A stretch of 64,000 bases of DNA. Source: Intrasporangium oryzae NRRL B-24470 (GTDB lineage Bacteria; Actinomycetota; Actinomycetes; Actinomycetales; Dermatophilaceae). Below are positions 52,619 to 61,160 of this stretch, piece by piece. The notes beneath the pieces were generated by a model. That model was not told the DNA's origin. It did not search any database and saw only the letters and a list, made by a program, of their open reading frames with translations. Numbering within the stretch: position 1 is the first letter of the stretch; every line of letters begins with the position of its first letter. A program made the translations under genes and the position numbers. The DNA is taken from NCBI RefSeq assembly GCF_000576595.1, contig NZ_AWSA01000012.1:44726-108725 (forward strand). Direction: 5' to 3'.

Positions 52619-52927
52619 TCAGTGAGAACCGTACCGGAACCAGATCAGGTAGAGCGACAGCCCCATCCCGGCCACGATGCCCACCCCGACCAGCCAGGAC
52701 GTGCCCAGCCAGTGGTCCGCGAGAGCACCGAGACCCCCGTAGATGAGGGGTCCGGAGAGCATGTACGCGACAGCCCGCCACGCGGCGTCCTGCTCGCGGC
52801 TGTTGAAGCGGCGCAGCTCCTCCGCCTCGTCGGGCTTCACGTCCGGCTTCACGTCCGGCGTCTCGTCCGGCGTCTCGCCCGGCTCGTCCGGTCGCGGGGT
52901 GGGGTCGGGGGGTGGGGTGCCGGTCAT
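52619..52927 (-). CDS. AtpZ/AtpI-type small membrane protein
   Basis: 102 aa from the ATG at 52927, which has a GGAGGTCG ribosome site. The first 40 residues are Pro/Asp/Thr-rich with imperfect 12-bp repeats (52840-52890, coding TPDE/DVKP units) and are likely disordered. The remainder has two helices (AVAYMLSGPLIYGGLGALADHWLG and SWLVGVGIVAGMGLSLYLIWFRYG), the pattern of the AtpZ/AtpI family that precedes the a subunit gene. It may help assemble the c-ring or import Mg2+. Confidence 0.75.
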   Translation of the reverse strand: MTGTPPPDPTPRPDEPGETPDETPDVKPDVKPDEAEELRRFNSREQDAAWRAVAYMLSGPLIYGGLGALADHWLGTSWLVGVGIVAGMGLSLYLIWFRYGSH

Positions 52928-52941
52928 GGCGACCTCCGTTC

Positions 52942-53415
52942 TCACGAGTCATCGCGCGGGTCCTCCGGCTCCCCCGGCTCCAGGGAGGCCTCTCCCTCGG
53001 GGTCGTAGGCGAAGATCCGGAGGCGCTTGTAGGCGCGCATCTCGAAGAAGAGCCAGACGAGGGCGCAGACCGTGATGCTCAGCCCGACGGCATACCCGGA
53101 GACCCACGAGACGTCGCGCAGGAGGAACATGGCCACGCCGAGGACGATCACCTTGAAGGTGTAGGTCGCCATGACGACCATCATCACGGTCGTCGGTGCG
53201 AGGTCGGCCGTCCGCTTCATGACGAGGAGCGTGAGGCTGAAGAAGAAGATCACCAGGGCTGCACCGAAGGCGGCCGACCAGGCGGCCTTGGGGCTGGAGA
53301 ACAGCCCGACGACGACGCACACCGCTCCTGCTGCCAGCGTCGGGAACAGGGACCCGCGCAGCAGCTGCGCGAACGCATCGGACTGTGATGCGTTCTGGGC
53401 CGGGGTGGCGCTCAA
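52942..53415 (-). CDS. atpI: ATP synthase protein I-like membrane protein
   Basis: 157 aa if it starts at the TTG at 53415; no good ribosome site is seen and another start is possible. Four hydrophobic segments: LFPTLAAGAVCVVVGLFSSP, AAWSAAFGAALVIFFFSLTLLVMKR, TTVMMVVMATYTFKVIVLGVAMFLLRD, and WVSGYAVGLSITVCALVWLFFEMRAYKRLRIF. First gene of the atp operon in this window. AtpI proteins help build the rotor ring. The C-terminus is acidic. Confidence 0.8.
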   Translation of the reverse strand: MSATPAQNASQSDAFAQLLRGSLFPTLAAGAVCVVVGLFSSPKAAWSAAFGAALVIFFFSLTLLVMKRTADLAPTTVMMVVMATYTFKVIVLGVAMFLLRDVSWVSGYAVGLSITVCALVWLFFEMRAYKRLRIFAYDPEGEASLEPGEPEDPRDDS

Positions 53416-53528
53416 GGAGAACCTGCCTGCGTCGGTCGGCGTCGGACAGTGGGATGGGGGTGGGTTCAGCTGGTGCGGAAGGGGATCCGCGGCACCTGAC
53501 GAGCCGCTCTCAGACTCCCCTCAGGCGC

Positions 53529-53546
53529 TTGTGAATGCTATCACAA
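53529..53546. promoter_or_regulatory. Rex- or CRP/GlxR-type operator at the atp promoter
   Basis: TTGTGAATGCTATCACAA, inside a perfect 9-bp inverted repeat CGCTTGTGA/TCACAAGCG with a 6-bp centre (53526-53549). It fits the Rex site TTGTG-N8-CACAA and also the CRP-family site TGTGA-N6-TCACA. The minus strand has TAGCAT within it, which could be the -10 box for atpI about 110 nt downstream. It overlaps the stop codon of wecA. Confidence 0.6.
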
Positions 53547-54638
53547 GCGTTCGGAGGGCCTCCACCTCGGCAGTCCCAGCGTGAGCACCGCCCCCACCAC
53601 GGCGGCCGCGACGACGGCGACGAGCGGCGCCCAACCGTCCCAGATGACGAAGGAGACCGAGCCGAGGGCGACGATCGCCGCCCACATGTAGAGGATGAGA
53701 ACGGCCCGACGGTGACCGTGGCCGATCCGGAGCATCCGGTGGTGGAGGTGCTTGGCGTCGGGGTGCCAGGGTCGCTGGCCGGCGAGCGTGCGGCGCAGGA
53801 CCGCGAGCACCATGTCGAGGAGGGGCAGGAGCAGGACCGCGAGGGGCACGAGGATCGGCAGGAAGGCGCCCGTGACCTGGTTGGCCGTGACGGCTCCGGG
53901 GTCGACGTTGCCCGTCAGGGTGATCATCGCCGCGGACAGGAGCAGCCCGAGCGTCAGCGCCCCCGCGTCACCCATGAACAGGCGAGCGGGGTGGAAGTTG
54001 TGCGGGAGGAAGCCGGCGCAGCAGCCGACGAGCGCGGCCGAGATGAACGTCGCCGTGGAGAAGACGTTGGCCGGGACGAACGAGCGCGACACGATGTAGC
54101 TGTAGATGAAGAACGCGAGCGCGGCGATGCCGACGATCCCCGCCGCGAGCCCGTCGAGCCCGTCGATGAAGTTGACGGCGTTGGTCGTCGCGATGACGAC
54201 GAACACCGTGAAGAGGACGAGCACCGGGACCGGCAGCACCGTCACGCCGAAGATCGGCAGGGACAGCAGCTGGACGCCCGTGTAGGCCATCAGCCCGGCG
54301 GCGAGGATCTGGCCGGCCAGCTTGGTCAGCCAGTCGAGCTCACGGATGTCGTCGAACGCCCCGAGCAGGCAGACGATGCCACCCGCCGCGATGACCCCGA
54401 GGATCTCCCGGGTCGAGAAGAGGGTGCCGAGGTAGGGCAGCGACCGTGCGACGAGCGCGGCAGCGACGAACCCGATGTAGATCCCCACTCCCCCGAGCCG
54501 TGGGATCGGCATCGTGTGGACGTCGCGGTCGCGCACGGCCGTGAACGCCCCCGTCGCCACGGCGAGGCTGCGCACGAACGGCGTGACGAGGTAGGTCACG
54601 CCTGCCGCGACGATGAGGATGAGGACGTACTCGTGCAC
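53541..54638 (-). CDS. wecA: UDP-GlcNAc:polyprenyl-phosphate GlcNAc-1-phosphate transferase (WecA/Rfe)
   Basis: 365 aa with about 10-11 membrane segments. It starts lipid-linked glycan synthesis (arabinogalactan linker or teichoic-type polymers) by moving GlcNAc-1-phosphate to undecaprenyl or decaprenyl phosphate. Motifs: PIPRLGGVGIYIGF, the catalytic GAFDDIRELDWLTKLAGQ, NAVNFIDGLDGLAAG, ARLFMGDAGALTLGL, and the His-rich loop PWHPDAKHLHHRML. GTG start, 28 nt after glyA. The atp operator overlaps its 3' end. Confidence 0.93.
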   Translation of the reverse strand: MHEYVLILIVAAGVTYLVTPFVRSLAVATGAFTAVRDRDVHTMPIPRLGGVGIYIGFVAAALVARSLPYLGTLFSTREILGVIAAGGIVCLLGAFDDIRELDWLTKLAGQILAAGLMAYTGVQLLSLPIFGVTVLPVPVLVLFTVFVVIATTNAVNFIDGLDGLAAGIVGIAALAFFIYSYIVSRSFVPANVFSTATFISAALVGCCAGFLPHNFHPARLFMGDAGALTLGLLLSAAMITLTGNVDPGAVTANQVTGAFLPILVPLAVLLLPLLDMVLAVLRRTLAGQRPWHPDAKHLHHRMLRIGHGHRRAVLILYMWAAIVALGSVSFVIWDGWAPLVAVVAAAVVGAVLTLGLPRWRPSERL

Positions 54639-54666
54639 GTCGCTGCCCCGGCTCCGGCGTCTCTCG

Positions 54667-55947
54667 TCAGCGGGGGTATGCCGGGAAGCGCGTCACGAGG
54701 TCGGTGACCTCGGCACGCACCGCCTTGCTCACCGCGTGGTCGGGATCGGCGTCGCCCTCGGTGATCGCCCGGTGGATGAGCGAGGCGATCTGCTTCATCT
54801 CCTCGGTGCCCATGCCCTGGGTCGTGACCGACGGCGTGCCGACGCGGATGCCCGAGGCGATGTTCGGCTTCTGCGGGTCGAAGGGGATCGCGTTCTTGTT
54901 GAGGACGATGCCGGCGGCGTCGGCACGGGCCTCGGCGTCCTTGCCCGTCACGCCGATGCCCTGCAGGTCGAGCAGGGACAGGTGCGTGTCGGTCCCGCCC
55001 GTCGTCGGGCGCACGCCGAGCTCGAGCAGGCTCGCGGCGAGCTGCTGGCTGTTGGCGATGACGTCCTTGGCGTACTGGGCGTACTCGGGGCTCGCGGCCT
55101 CCTTGAAGTTGACCGCCTTGGCCGCGATGGTGTGCATCTGCGGGCCGCCCTGCATCATCGGGAAGATCGCCTTGTCGAGCGCGGCGGCGTGCTCGGCCTT
55201 GCAGACGAGCGCACCCGAGCGGGGGCCGCGGAGGACCTTGTGCGTCGTGAAGGTGACGACGTCGGCGTACGGGACGGGCGAGGGGATGGCCTTGCCGGCC
55301 ACGAGACCGATGAAGTGCGCCGCGTCGACCCAGAGGATCGCGCCGACCTCGTCGGCGATGGCCCGGAACCGCTCGAAGTCGATGAGGCGCGGGATCGCGG
55401 AGCCACCGGCGCAGATGACCTTGGGGCGGTGCTCCTTGGCGAGCGCCTCGACCTCGTCGTAGTCGATGTTCTCGGTGTCCTTGTCGACGCCGTAGCCGAC
55501 GGCGTCGAACCACTTGCCGGAGAAGGAGACCTTGCTGCCGTGGGTCAGGTGGCCGCCCATGGGCAGCGACATCGCGAGGAGGGTGTCGCCCGGCTGCATG
55601 AAGGCGCCGTACACGGCCTGGTTGGCGCTCGCGCCGGAGTGGGCCTGGACGTTGGCGTGCTCGGCGTCGAAGAGCGCCTTGGCCCGCTCGATGGCGATCG
55701 TCTCGGCCTTGTCGACCTCGGAGCAGCCGCCGTAGTAGCGACGGCCCGGGTAGCCCTCCGCGTACTTGTTGGACAGGGTCGAGCCGAGGGCCGTGAGGAC
55801 GGCCGGAGAGCTGAGGTTCTCGCTGGCGATGAGCTGCAGGCCGCCGCGGAGGCGGTCGAGCTCGGACAGGAGCACCCCGGCGATGTCCGGGTCGAAGGCC
55901 TGGAGGGCGCCGAAGTCGGAGCCGTAGAACGTCTGGTCGTCAGCCAT
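54667..55947 (-). CDS. glyA: Serine hydroxymethyltransferase
   Basis: 426 aa, standard. PLP enzyme converting serine to glycine and supplying methylene-tetrahydrofolate. It shows LQLIASENLSSPAVLTALGS, SGASANQAVYGAFMQPGDTLLAMSLPMGGHLTHGS, PLP lysine in ADVVTFTTHKVLRGPRSG, and GGTDTHLSLLDL. The ATG has a GGAGA site and the mRNA may start at a TAGAGT box that overlaps the stop codon of sua5 upstream (56027-56032). It is inserted between sua5 and wecA compared with M. tuberculosis. Confidence 0.96.
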   Translation of the reverse strand: MADDQTFYGSDFGALQAFDPDIAGVLLSELDRLRGGLQLIASENLSSPAVLTALGSTLSNKYAEGYPGRRYYGGCSEVDKAETIAIERAKALFDAEHANVQAHSGASANQAVYGAFMQPGDTLLAMSLPMGGHLTHGSKVSFSGKWFDAVGYGVDKDTENIDYDEVEALAKEHRPKVICAGGSAIPRLIDFERFRAIADEVGAILWVDAAHFIGLVAGKAIPSPVPYADVVTFTTHKVLRGPRSGALVCKAEHAAALDKAIFPMMQGGPQMHTIAAKAVNFKEAASPEYAQYAKDVIANSQQLAASLLELGVRPTTGGTDTHLSLLDLQGIGVTGKDAEARADAAGIVLNKNAIPFDPQKPNIASGIRVGTPSVTTQGMGTEEMKQIASLIHRAITEGDADPDHAVSKAVRAEVTDLVTRFPAYPR

Positions 55948-56026
55948 GGGAGATCTCCGGGAGTGCGGGTCGGGTCGGGTGGGCTGCGCAGCGGAGCGCT
56001 GGGCGAAGGGGCGCTGGCGCGCCTCA

Positions 56027-56032
56027 ACTCTA
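56027..56032 (-). promoter_or_regulatory. -10 box TAGAGT upstream of glyA
   Basis: TAGAGT on the minus strand, about 80 nt before the glyA ATG; its TAG is also the sua5 stop codon. Confidence 0.4.
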
Positions 56033-56788
56033 TGGGGTCGGCACGGGGCCCTCCGCGGCCCCGTCCGAGGTGGCGTCGACCGTCGTGTCGCTGCCTGCGT
56101 CGGAGGTCGCCTCGTCGGCGGGGGCTTCCGCGACCGGGGCGGGTTCCTCGTCGGCGGCCGGCGAGGCCACGGCGTCGATGTCGGCCTGCGGGATGGCCCC
56201 GAGGCGCAGGGTCACGGGCGCGGCGCCGGTGCAGTCGACGATCGTCGAGGGGTCTCCCTGCGCGACGGGTCCGGCCTCGAGGTAGACGGCGACCGACTCC
56301 CCGAGCATGGCGCGGGCCTCGGCGGCGGTGCGGGCCGCCGGGTCGCCGGTCGTGTTGGCGCTCGTCACGGCCATCGGGCCGATCTCGCCGAGGAGCTCGA
56401 GGGCGATCTCGTGGTCGGGCACGCGCAGCGCGACCGTGCCGTTGGTCTCGCCGAGGTCCCAGTGGAGCGAGGTGTGGGCCTTGAGCACGACCGTGAGCGG
56501 GCCCGGCCAGAAGCGCTCCATGAGGCGCTGGGCATAGTCGGGCACCTCGGTGGCCAGCCCCTGCGCGGTCCGGGCGGTCGGGATGAGGACCGGCGGAGGC
56601 ATGTCGCGCCCACGGCCCTTGGCCGCAAGGACGGAGGCGACGGCGCCGGCGTCGAAGGCGTCGCACCCGACGCCGTAGACGGTGTCGGTCGGCAGGACGA
56701 CGACCTCTCCCCGGCGCACGGCCGCCGCAGCGGCCGCGATGCCGTAGGAGCGGCCTTCGGGGTTGGTGCAGTCGTAGTGCTCGCTCAC
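56030..56788 (-). CDS. L-threonylcarbamoyladenylate synthase (Sua5/YrdC/TsaC)
   Basis: 252 aa. First enzyme of tRNA t6A37 modification. The YrdC domain (about residues 10-195) shows AVRRGEVVVLPTDTVYGVGCDAF, VLAAKGRGRDMPPPVLI, RFWPGPLTVVLKA, VALRVPDHEIALELLGEIGPMAVTSANTTGDPAA and STIVDCTGAAPVTLRLGAI. The last 60 residues are a low-complexity Ala/Asp/Pro tail not seen in the core family. The GTG start overlaps the prmC stop codon (GTGA). Confidence 0.93.
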   Translation of the reverse strand: MSEHYDCTNPEGRSYGIAAAAAAVRRGEVVVLPTDTVYGVGCDAFDAGAVASVLAAKGRGRDMPPPVLIPTARTAQGLATEVPDYAQRLMERFWPGPLTVVLKAHTSLHWDLGETNGTVALRVPDHEIALELLGEIGPMAVTSANTTGDPAARTAAEARAMLGESVAVYLEAGPVAQGDPSTIVDCTGAAPVTLRLGAIPQADIDAVASPAADEEPAPVAEAPADEATSDAGSDTTVDATSDGAAEGPVPTP

Positions 56789-57696
56789 GGGGCAGAGCCT
56801 ACTTCCGTCAACCGTGAACCCGTCTCGGGCGTCCGCCGTCGAGCCGTCGTGACGCGCGGACGACCGGCGAGGTCCTCGTGGTCGGCGACCTCGTCCCAGG
56901 TTGCGGCCTGCTCGAGACGGCGCGGGAGGCTCTCCCCCTGCGAGTCGGCGTGCTCGATGAGCACGAGGCCACCGGGGCGAAGGAGGCGCGCTGCGACCGC
57001 CGCTGTCGCGAGCGGGATGGCGAGGCCGTCCTCGCTCCCCCCGTAGAGCGCCATCGCGGGGTCGTGGTCGCGCACCTCGGGGTCGAGGGGTACGGCACCG
57101 ACCGGGATGTAGGGCGGGTTGATCGTGACGACGTCGACGCTGCCGGCCCAGTCCTCGAAGCAGGGAGCAGTCGCGTCGCCACGGACGAGCTCCACGTCGA
57201 GGCCGAGCCGGTCGCGGTTCGCGCTCGCCCAGGCCCAGGCGTCCTCGGACAGCTCGATGCCCCGGACCGTGACGTCGGGCCGCTCGTCCTTGACCGCAAG
57301 CGGGATCGCTCCCGACCCGCTGCAGAGGTCGACGAGGCGTATGCCGCCCGCCCCCGTCCCCGAGAGGCGGTCGACCTCCGCGAGGGCGAGGTCGACGAGG
57401 ACCTCGGTCTCGGGGCGCGGCACGAAGACGCCGGGCCCGACCGCGAGCGTCAGCCGCCGGAAGTGCGCCCGGCCGGTGAGGTGCTGGAGCGGGACGCGGC
57501 TCGCGCGCTCGTCGACGAGGACGGCATACGTCTCAGGAAGCTCGCGACCACCGAGGACCATGAGGCGGCGCACCTCGGACGCGTCGACCCCGAGGGCGTG
57601 GGCCGCGAGCTCGACGGCGTCGAGGTCGGCCGAGGCGACCCCCGCCTCTCGCAGCCGCGCGGCCGCGGCGCGCACCGCGTCGCGCAGGTCGGTCAC
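56785..57696 (-). CDS. prmC: Peptide chain release factor glutamine methyltransferase PrmC
   Basis: 303 aa. It methylates the Gln of the GGQ motif in release factors, so its place next to prfA makes sense. N-terminal helical domain, then [19 protein letters not shown] motif [16 protein letters not shown], and catalytic [12 protein letters not shown]. The GTG at 57696 overlaps the prfA stop codon. At 57338-57345 the octamer GGCATACG produces an ATA isoleucine codon, very rare in this G+C-rich DNA. Confidence 0.94.
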   Translation of the reverse strand: MTDLRDAVRAAAARLREAGVASADLDAVELAAHALGVDASEVRRLMVLGGRELPETYAVLVDERASRVPLQHLTGRAHFRRLTLAVGPGVFVPRPETEVLVDLALAEVDRLSGTGAGGIRLVDLCSGSGAIPLAVKDERPDVTVRGIELSEDAWAWASANRDRLGLDVELVRGDATAPCFEDWAGSVDVVTINPPYIPVGAVPLDPEVRDHDPAMALYGGSEDGLAIPLATAAVAARLLRPGGLVLIEHADSQGESLPRRLEQAATWDEVADHEDLAGRPRVTTARRRTPETGSRLTEVGSAP

Positions 57697-58775
57697 TCCG
57701 CACCCTCGGCGAGCGAGGCGAGCTTGGCGGCCTCGTCGGCGTCGATCGCGGACTGCACGATCGGGTCGAGCTCGCCGCCGAGGACGGCGTCGAGGTTGTA
57801 GGCCTTGAAACCGGTGCGGTGGTCGGAGATCCGGTTCTCCGGGAAGTTGTAGGTGCGGATGCGCTCCGAGCGGTCGACGGTGCGCACCTGCGAGCGGCGG
57901 GCCGCGGACGCCTCGGCGTCGGCCTCGTCCTGGGCCATCTGGTGCAGCCGCGCGCGGAGGACGCGCATCGCGGCCTCCTTGTTCTGCAGCTGCGACTTCT
58001 CGTTCTGGCAGGAGACGACGAGACCGGTCGGCAGGTGTGTGATGCGCACGGCGGAGTCCGTCGTGTTGACGCTCTGGCCGCCCGGCCCCGACGAGCGGTA
58101 GACGTCGATGCGCAGGTCGTGCGGGTCGATCGTCACGTCGACCTCCTCGGCCTCCGGCATGACGAGGACGCCGGCCGCGGACGTGTGGATGCGGCCCTGG
58201 CTCTCGGTGACGGGGACGCGCTGGACGCGGTGGACCCCACCCTCGTACTTCAGGCGGGCCCACGGGCCCTCGCCCGGTCCCGGGGTCCCCTTGGTCCTGA
58301 TCGAGACCCGGACGTCCTTGTACCCGCCGAGGTCGGACTCCGTCGCATCCTCGACCTGCGCCCGCCAGCCCCGGGTCTCGGCGTAGCGGAGGTACATCCG
58401 GAGCAGGTCACCGGCGAAGAGCGCCGACTCGTCACCGCCCTCCCCCGCCTTGACCTCGAGGATGACGTCACGGTCGTCGTCGGGGTCGCGGGGGATGAGC
58501 AGCCGGCGCAGGTGGTCCTCCGCGGCGGCGAGCGCCTCCTCGAGGGCAGGCACCTCGGCGGCGAACCCGGCGTCCTCGGCCCCGAGCTCACGCGCGGCTT
58601 CGAGGTCGTCGCGGGCTGCCTCCCACTGCCGAGCGGCGGCCACGGTCGGCGCCAGCGCGGCATACCGCTTGTTGAGCGTCCGCACGAGGTCCTGGTCGCT
58701 GTGGACGGCGGGGTCGGCGAGACGCGACTCGAGGTCGGTGTACTCCTCGACGATCGACCGGACTGACTCACGCAC
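57693..58775 (-). CDS. prfA: Peptide chain release factor 1
   Basis: 360 aa. Recognises UAA and UAG stop codons. The peptidyl-hydrolysis loop is present in [26 protein letters not shown], as are the RF family signatures [22 protein letters not shown] and [31 protein letters not shown] start; the ribosome site is weak. It is the first gene of an overlapping series prfA-prmC-sua5. A hairpin separates it from rpmE. Confidence 0.96.
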   Translation of the reverse strand: MRESVRSIVEEYTDLESRLADPAVHSDQDLVRTLNKRYAALAPTVAAARQWEAARDDLEAARELGAEDAGFAAEVPALEEALAAAEDHLRRLLIPRDPDDDRDVILEVKAGEGGDESALFAGDLLRMYLRYAETRGWRAQVEDATESDLGGYKDVRVSIRTKGTPGPGEGPWARLKYEGGVHRVQRVPVTESQGRIHTSAAGVLVMPEAEEVDVTIDPHDLRIDVYRSSGPGGQSVNTTDSAVRITHLPTGLVVSCQNEKSQLQNKEAAMRVLRARLHQMAQDEADAEASAARRSQVRTVDRSERIRTYNFPENRISDHRTGFKAYNLDAVLGGELDPIVQSAIDADEAAKLASLAEGAE

Positions 58776-58839
58776 GCTCGTTCACGCACCCTTCGGGGAG
58801 CCGCTGTGGATGCGGCCGCTGTGGGGCCGCAAAGACGAA

Positions 58840-58876
58840 CGCCGGCCCCCGACGACCGAAGTCGTGGGAGCCGGCG
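58840..58876. terminator. Hairpin between rpmE and prfA
   Basis: About 16-bp arms with a small bulge and mismatch (58840-58856 with 58861-58876, loop CGAA), 10 nt after the rpmE stop codon. Probable rpmE terminator or attenuator. Confidence 0.65.
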
Positions 58877-58886
58877 TGCGGGAGAC

Positions 58887-59102
58887 CTACTTGGCGGCCT
58901 TCTTGCCGTAACGGGCCTCGAAGCGGGCCACGCGACCACCGGTGTCGAGGATCTTCTGCTTGCCGGTGTAGAACGGGTGGCACTGCGAGCAGACGTCGGC
59001 CGAGATGTGGCCGGAGGTCGCGGTGCTGCGCGTGGTGAACGTGTTGCCGCAGGTGCAGGTCACGGTCGTCACCACGTACTCGGGGTGAAGGTCCTTCTTC
59101 AT
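58887..59102 (-). CDS. rpmE: 50S ribosomal protein L31, zinc-binding type
   Basis: 71 aa from ATG at 59102 with a clear AAGGAG site. The zinc-ribbon ligands are visible: [10 protein letters not shown] and [33 protein letters not shown]. So this is the Cys-containing (C+) form, used when zinc is plentiful. In M. tuberculosis rpmE is next to rho; here two extra genes lie between. Confidence 0.97.
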   Translation of the reverse strand: MKKDLHPEYVVTTVTCTCGNTFTTRSTATSGHISADVCSQCHPFYTGKQKILDTGGRVARFEARYGKKAAK

Positions 59103-59217
59103 GTGTCTCCTTGAGGTGTACGGCCGGGTCGGTGTCATCGCGGGGGCTCCGCTCATCCGTGAACCGGTCCAAAGGAAGAGTGTGCCAGACGTGGCGCACC
59201 TCCCCAAAACGCGCACG

Positions 59218-59253
59218 CCCCCTCGGGCATTCCCTCGGGCATTCCCTCGGGGC
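59218..59253. repeat. Short tandem repeat ccctcgggcatt
   Basis: About two and a half 12-bp units in the gap upstream of the LuxR-type gene, followed directly by an octamer. Confidence 0.6.
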
Positions 59254-59261
59254 CGTATGCC
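59254..59261. repeat. Solitary CGTATGCC octamer upstream of the LuxR-type gene
   Basis: It continues CGTATGCCGCCGGGCC, like the paired copies, but only GC-rich sequence follows and no GGCATACG arm is seen. Confidence 0.6.
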
Positions 59262-59308
59262 GCCGGGCCCGCTTCCGCCGGACCCGCCGGGGCGCGCGGG
59301 CGTGGGCG

Positions 59309-59314
59309 TATGGT
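59309..59314 (+). promoter_or_regulatory. -10 box TATGGT of the LuxR-type gene
   Basis: TATGGT 12 nt before the ATG at 59327. A GAGGTGAT sequence just downstream could be a ribosome site for the in-frame GTG at 59333. Confidence 0.4.
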
Positions 59315-59326
59315 CGACCCGAGGTG

Positions 59327-60976
59327 ATGCACGTGCCCGACGGCACCATCGAGCAGGCGCGGGCCCTCTTCGACGACGGGGCGTGGTCCGAGTCCTTCAC
59401 CGTGCTCGCGGGCCTCGACCGCGAGTCGGCGCTCGGCGGTCGGGACCTCGCCCGGCTCGGGGAAACGGCCTACCTGATCGGACGCGATGCCGAGGCGGTC
59501 GACTACCTCGGGCGCGCCTACGGGACCCTCCTCGGCCAGAGCCTGTGGGAGCAGGCCGCGACCTGTGCCTTCTGGGCGGCGTTCATCCTCGGCTCGCGTG
59601 GAGAGTTCGCGAGAGGAGCGGGCTGGGCCGGCCGGGCACGCCAGCTCGTGACGGACCAGGGCCTCGAAGGGGAGGCAGCCGCGCTCCTGCTCGGTCTCGA
59701 CTCCCGGATCCTGCTCGAACAGGCCGATGCCGAAGGGGCGGGTTCCGCCGCGAGACGGGCGATCGAGCTCGGCACGCGGACCGGCGCCACCGACGCGGTC
59801 GTGCTCGCCCGGATGAACCTCGGCCACGCCCTGCTCCTCCAGGGCGACCCGGGAGCAGCCGCCTCCGAGCTCGACGAGGCCATGGTCGCCGTGACGGCGG
59901 GCGAGGCCAGCCCCTCGGTGGCCGGGCTCGCCTACTGCACGGCCGTCGGTGCCTGCTGGGTCCGCTGCGACCTGCCGCGCGCCCGCGAGTGGACCGCCGC
60001 CCTCGACCGGTGGTGCGAGGCACGCCCCGACCTCGTGCCCTACCGCGGACTGTGCCGGGTCCACCGGGCCCAGGTTCTCTCCCTCGCCGGGGACTGGCCC
60101 GACGCGACGCGGGAGGCCGAGCGGGCCGCGGGCCTGCTCGACCCGCCGGCGTCGGGAGACGCCCTCTACGAGCTCGGCGAGCTCTCCCGCCTGACCGGCG
60201 CGACCAGCCAGGCGGAGGACTTCTACCGCAGGGCCAACTCCGCCGGACGGCAGCCCGAGCCCGGGTTGGCCCTGCTGCGGCTGGCCCAGGGACGGGTCGC
60301 CGCGGCGGCGACGACGCTGCGCCGCCTCCTCGGAGAGGGACGCGGCTACCCCCAGCGGGCCGACATCCTCTGCGCCCACGTCGAGGTCATGCTGGCCGTG
60401 GGCGACCTCGAGGCCGCCCGGGAGTCGGCGGGCGAGCTCACCGCAGCTGCTGGGCACCTCGAGTCGGCGCTGCTCCGGGCTCGCGCCGACCAGTGCGCCG
60501 GAGCGGTCCTCCTCGCGGGCGGCGAGGCAGCCGAGGCCCTGAAGCGACTCGAGGCAGCGCGGCTGGCCTGGCAGGCGCTCGGGGTGCCACACGGTGTCGC
60601 GCAGTGCCGTGCCCTCATGGCCTCGTGCTACCGCGCGCTCGGCGACCTCGATGCGAGCACGCTCGAGCTCGACGCGGCGCAGGGGACCTTCGAACGGCTC
60701 GGCGCCGAGCCGGACCTCGCCCGGCTGCGCGACCGGGCTGAGGACGGGTCGGCGGCCCTGCGCCCGAAACACGGGCCCCTCACGGACCGGGAGGTCGAGG
60801 TGATCCGCCTCGTGGCTGCCGGCAACACCAACCGGATGATCGCCACGGCCCTCTTCCTCAGCGAGAAGACCGTCGCCCGGCACCTCAGCAACATCTACGC
60901 CAAGCTCGGCATCGGCTCCCGGGCCGCGGCGACGGCCTGGGTCTACGACCACGACCTCCACCGGCCCGCGGGCTGA
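59327..60976 (+). CDS. LuxR-family regulator with a TPR-like sensor region
   Basis: 549 aa. Residues about 1-470 are helical repeat sequence (for example [52 protein letters not shown]) like the TPR part of MalT-type regulators, but without the NTPase domain. The C-terminal 60 residues are a LuxR helix-turn-helix: [58 protein letters not shown] at 59324, ATG at 59327 and GTG at 59333 are all possible starts. It probably controls the following oxidoreductase gene; the signal is unknown. Confidence 0.85.
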   Translation: MHVPDGTIEQARALFDDGAWSESFTVLAGLDRESALGGRDLARLGETAYLIGRDAEAVDYLGRAYGTLLGQSLWEQAATCAFWAAFILGSRGEFARGAGWAGRARQLVTDQGLEGEAAALLLGLDSRILLEQADAEGAGSAARRAIELGTRTGATDAVVLARMNLGHALLLQGDPGAAASELDEAMVAVTAGEASPSVAGLAYCTAVGACWVRCDLPRAREWTAALDRWCEARPDLVPYRGLCRVHRAQVLSLAGDWPDATREAERAAGLLDPPASGDALYELGELSRLTGATSQAEDFYRRANSAGRQPEPGLALLRLAQGRVAAAATTLRRLLGEGRGYPQRADILCAHVEVMLAVGDLEAARESAGELTAAAGHLESALLRARADQCAGAVLLAGGEAAEALKRLEAARLAWQALGVPHGVAQCRALMASCYRALGDLDASTLELDAAQGTFERLGAEPDLARLRDRAEDGSAALRPKHGPLTDREVEVIRLVAAGNTNRMIATALFLSEKTVARHLSNIYAKLGIGSRAAATAWVYDHDLHRPAG

Positions 60977-60998
60977 CGCTGCCCGCTGCCCGTGGCCT

Positions 60999-61039
60999 GG
61001 CGCCTGCTGCCTGCCGCCGGGCGCCTGCTGCCTGCCGCC
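60999..61039. repeat. Two tandem 20-bp copies (21-bp period)
   Basis: Identical 20-bp units (60999-61018, 61020-61039; ggcgcctgctgcctgccgcc) just after the LuxR-type gene, with partial copies on both sides. Confidence 0.7.
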
Positions 61040-61118
61040 TGGCGACCTGCACTGTTCTACCCACGCCCCGACGCGCGAATGGGCAGGTCGCCCGACGCGG
61101 CCGCCTCGTCGGTGCTCC

Positions 61119-61124
61119 TACGGT
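61119..61124 (+). promoter_or_regulatory. -10 box TACGGT of the flavin oxidoreductase gene
   Basis: TACGGT 36 nt before the GTG; the leader carries a strong GGAGGA ribosome site. Confidence 0.45.
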
Positions 61125-61160
61125 CGAGTCATCGCCATCGGCTCGACCCAGGAGGACGCC

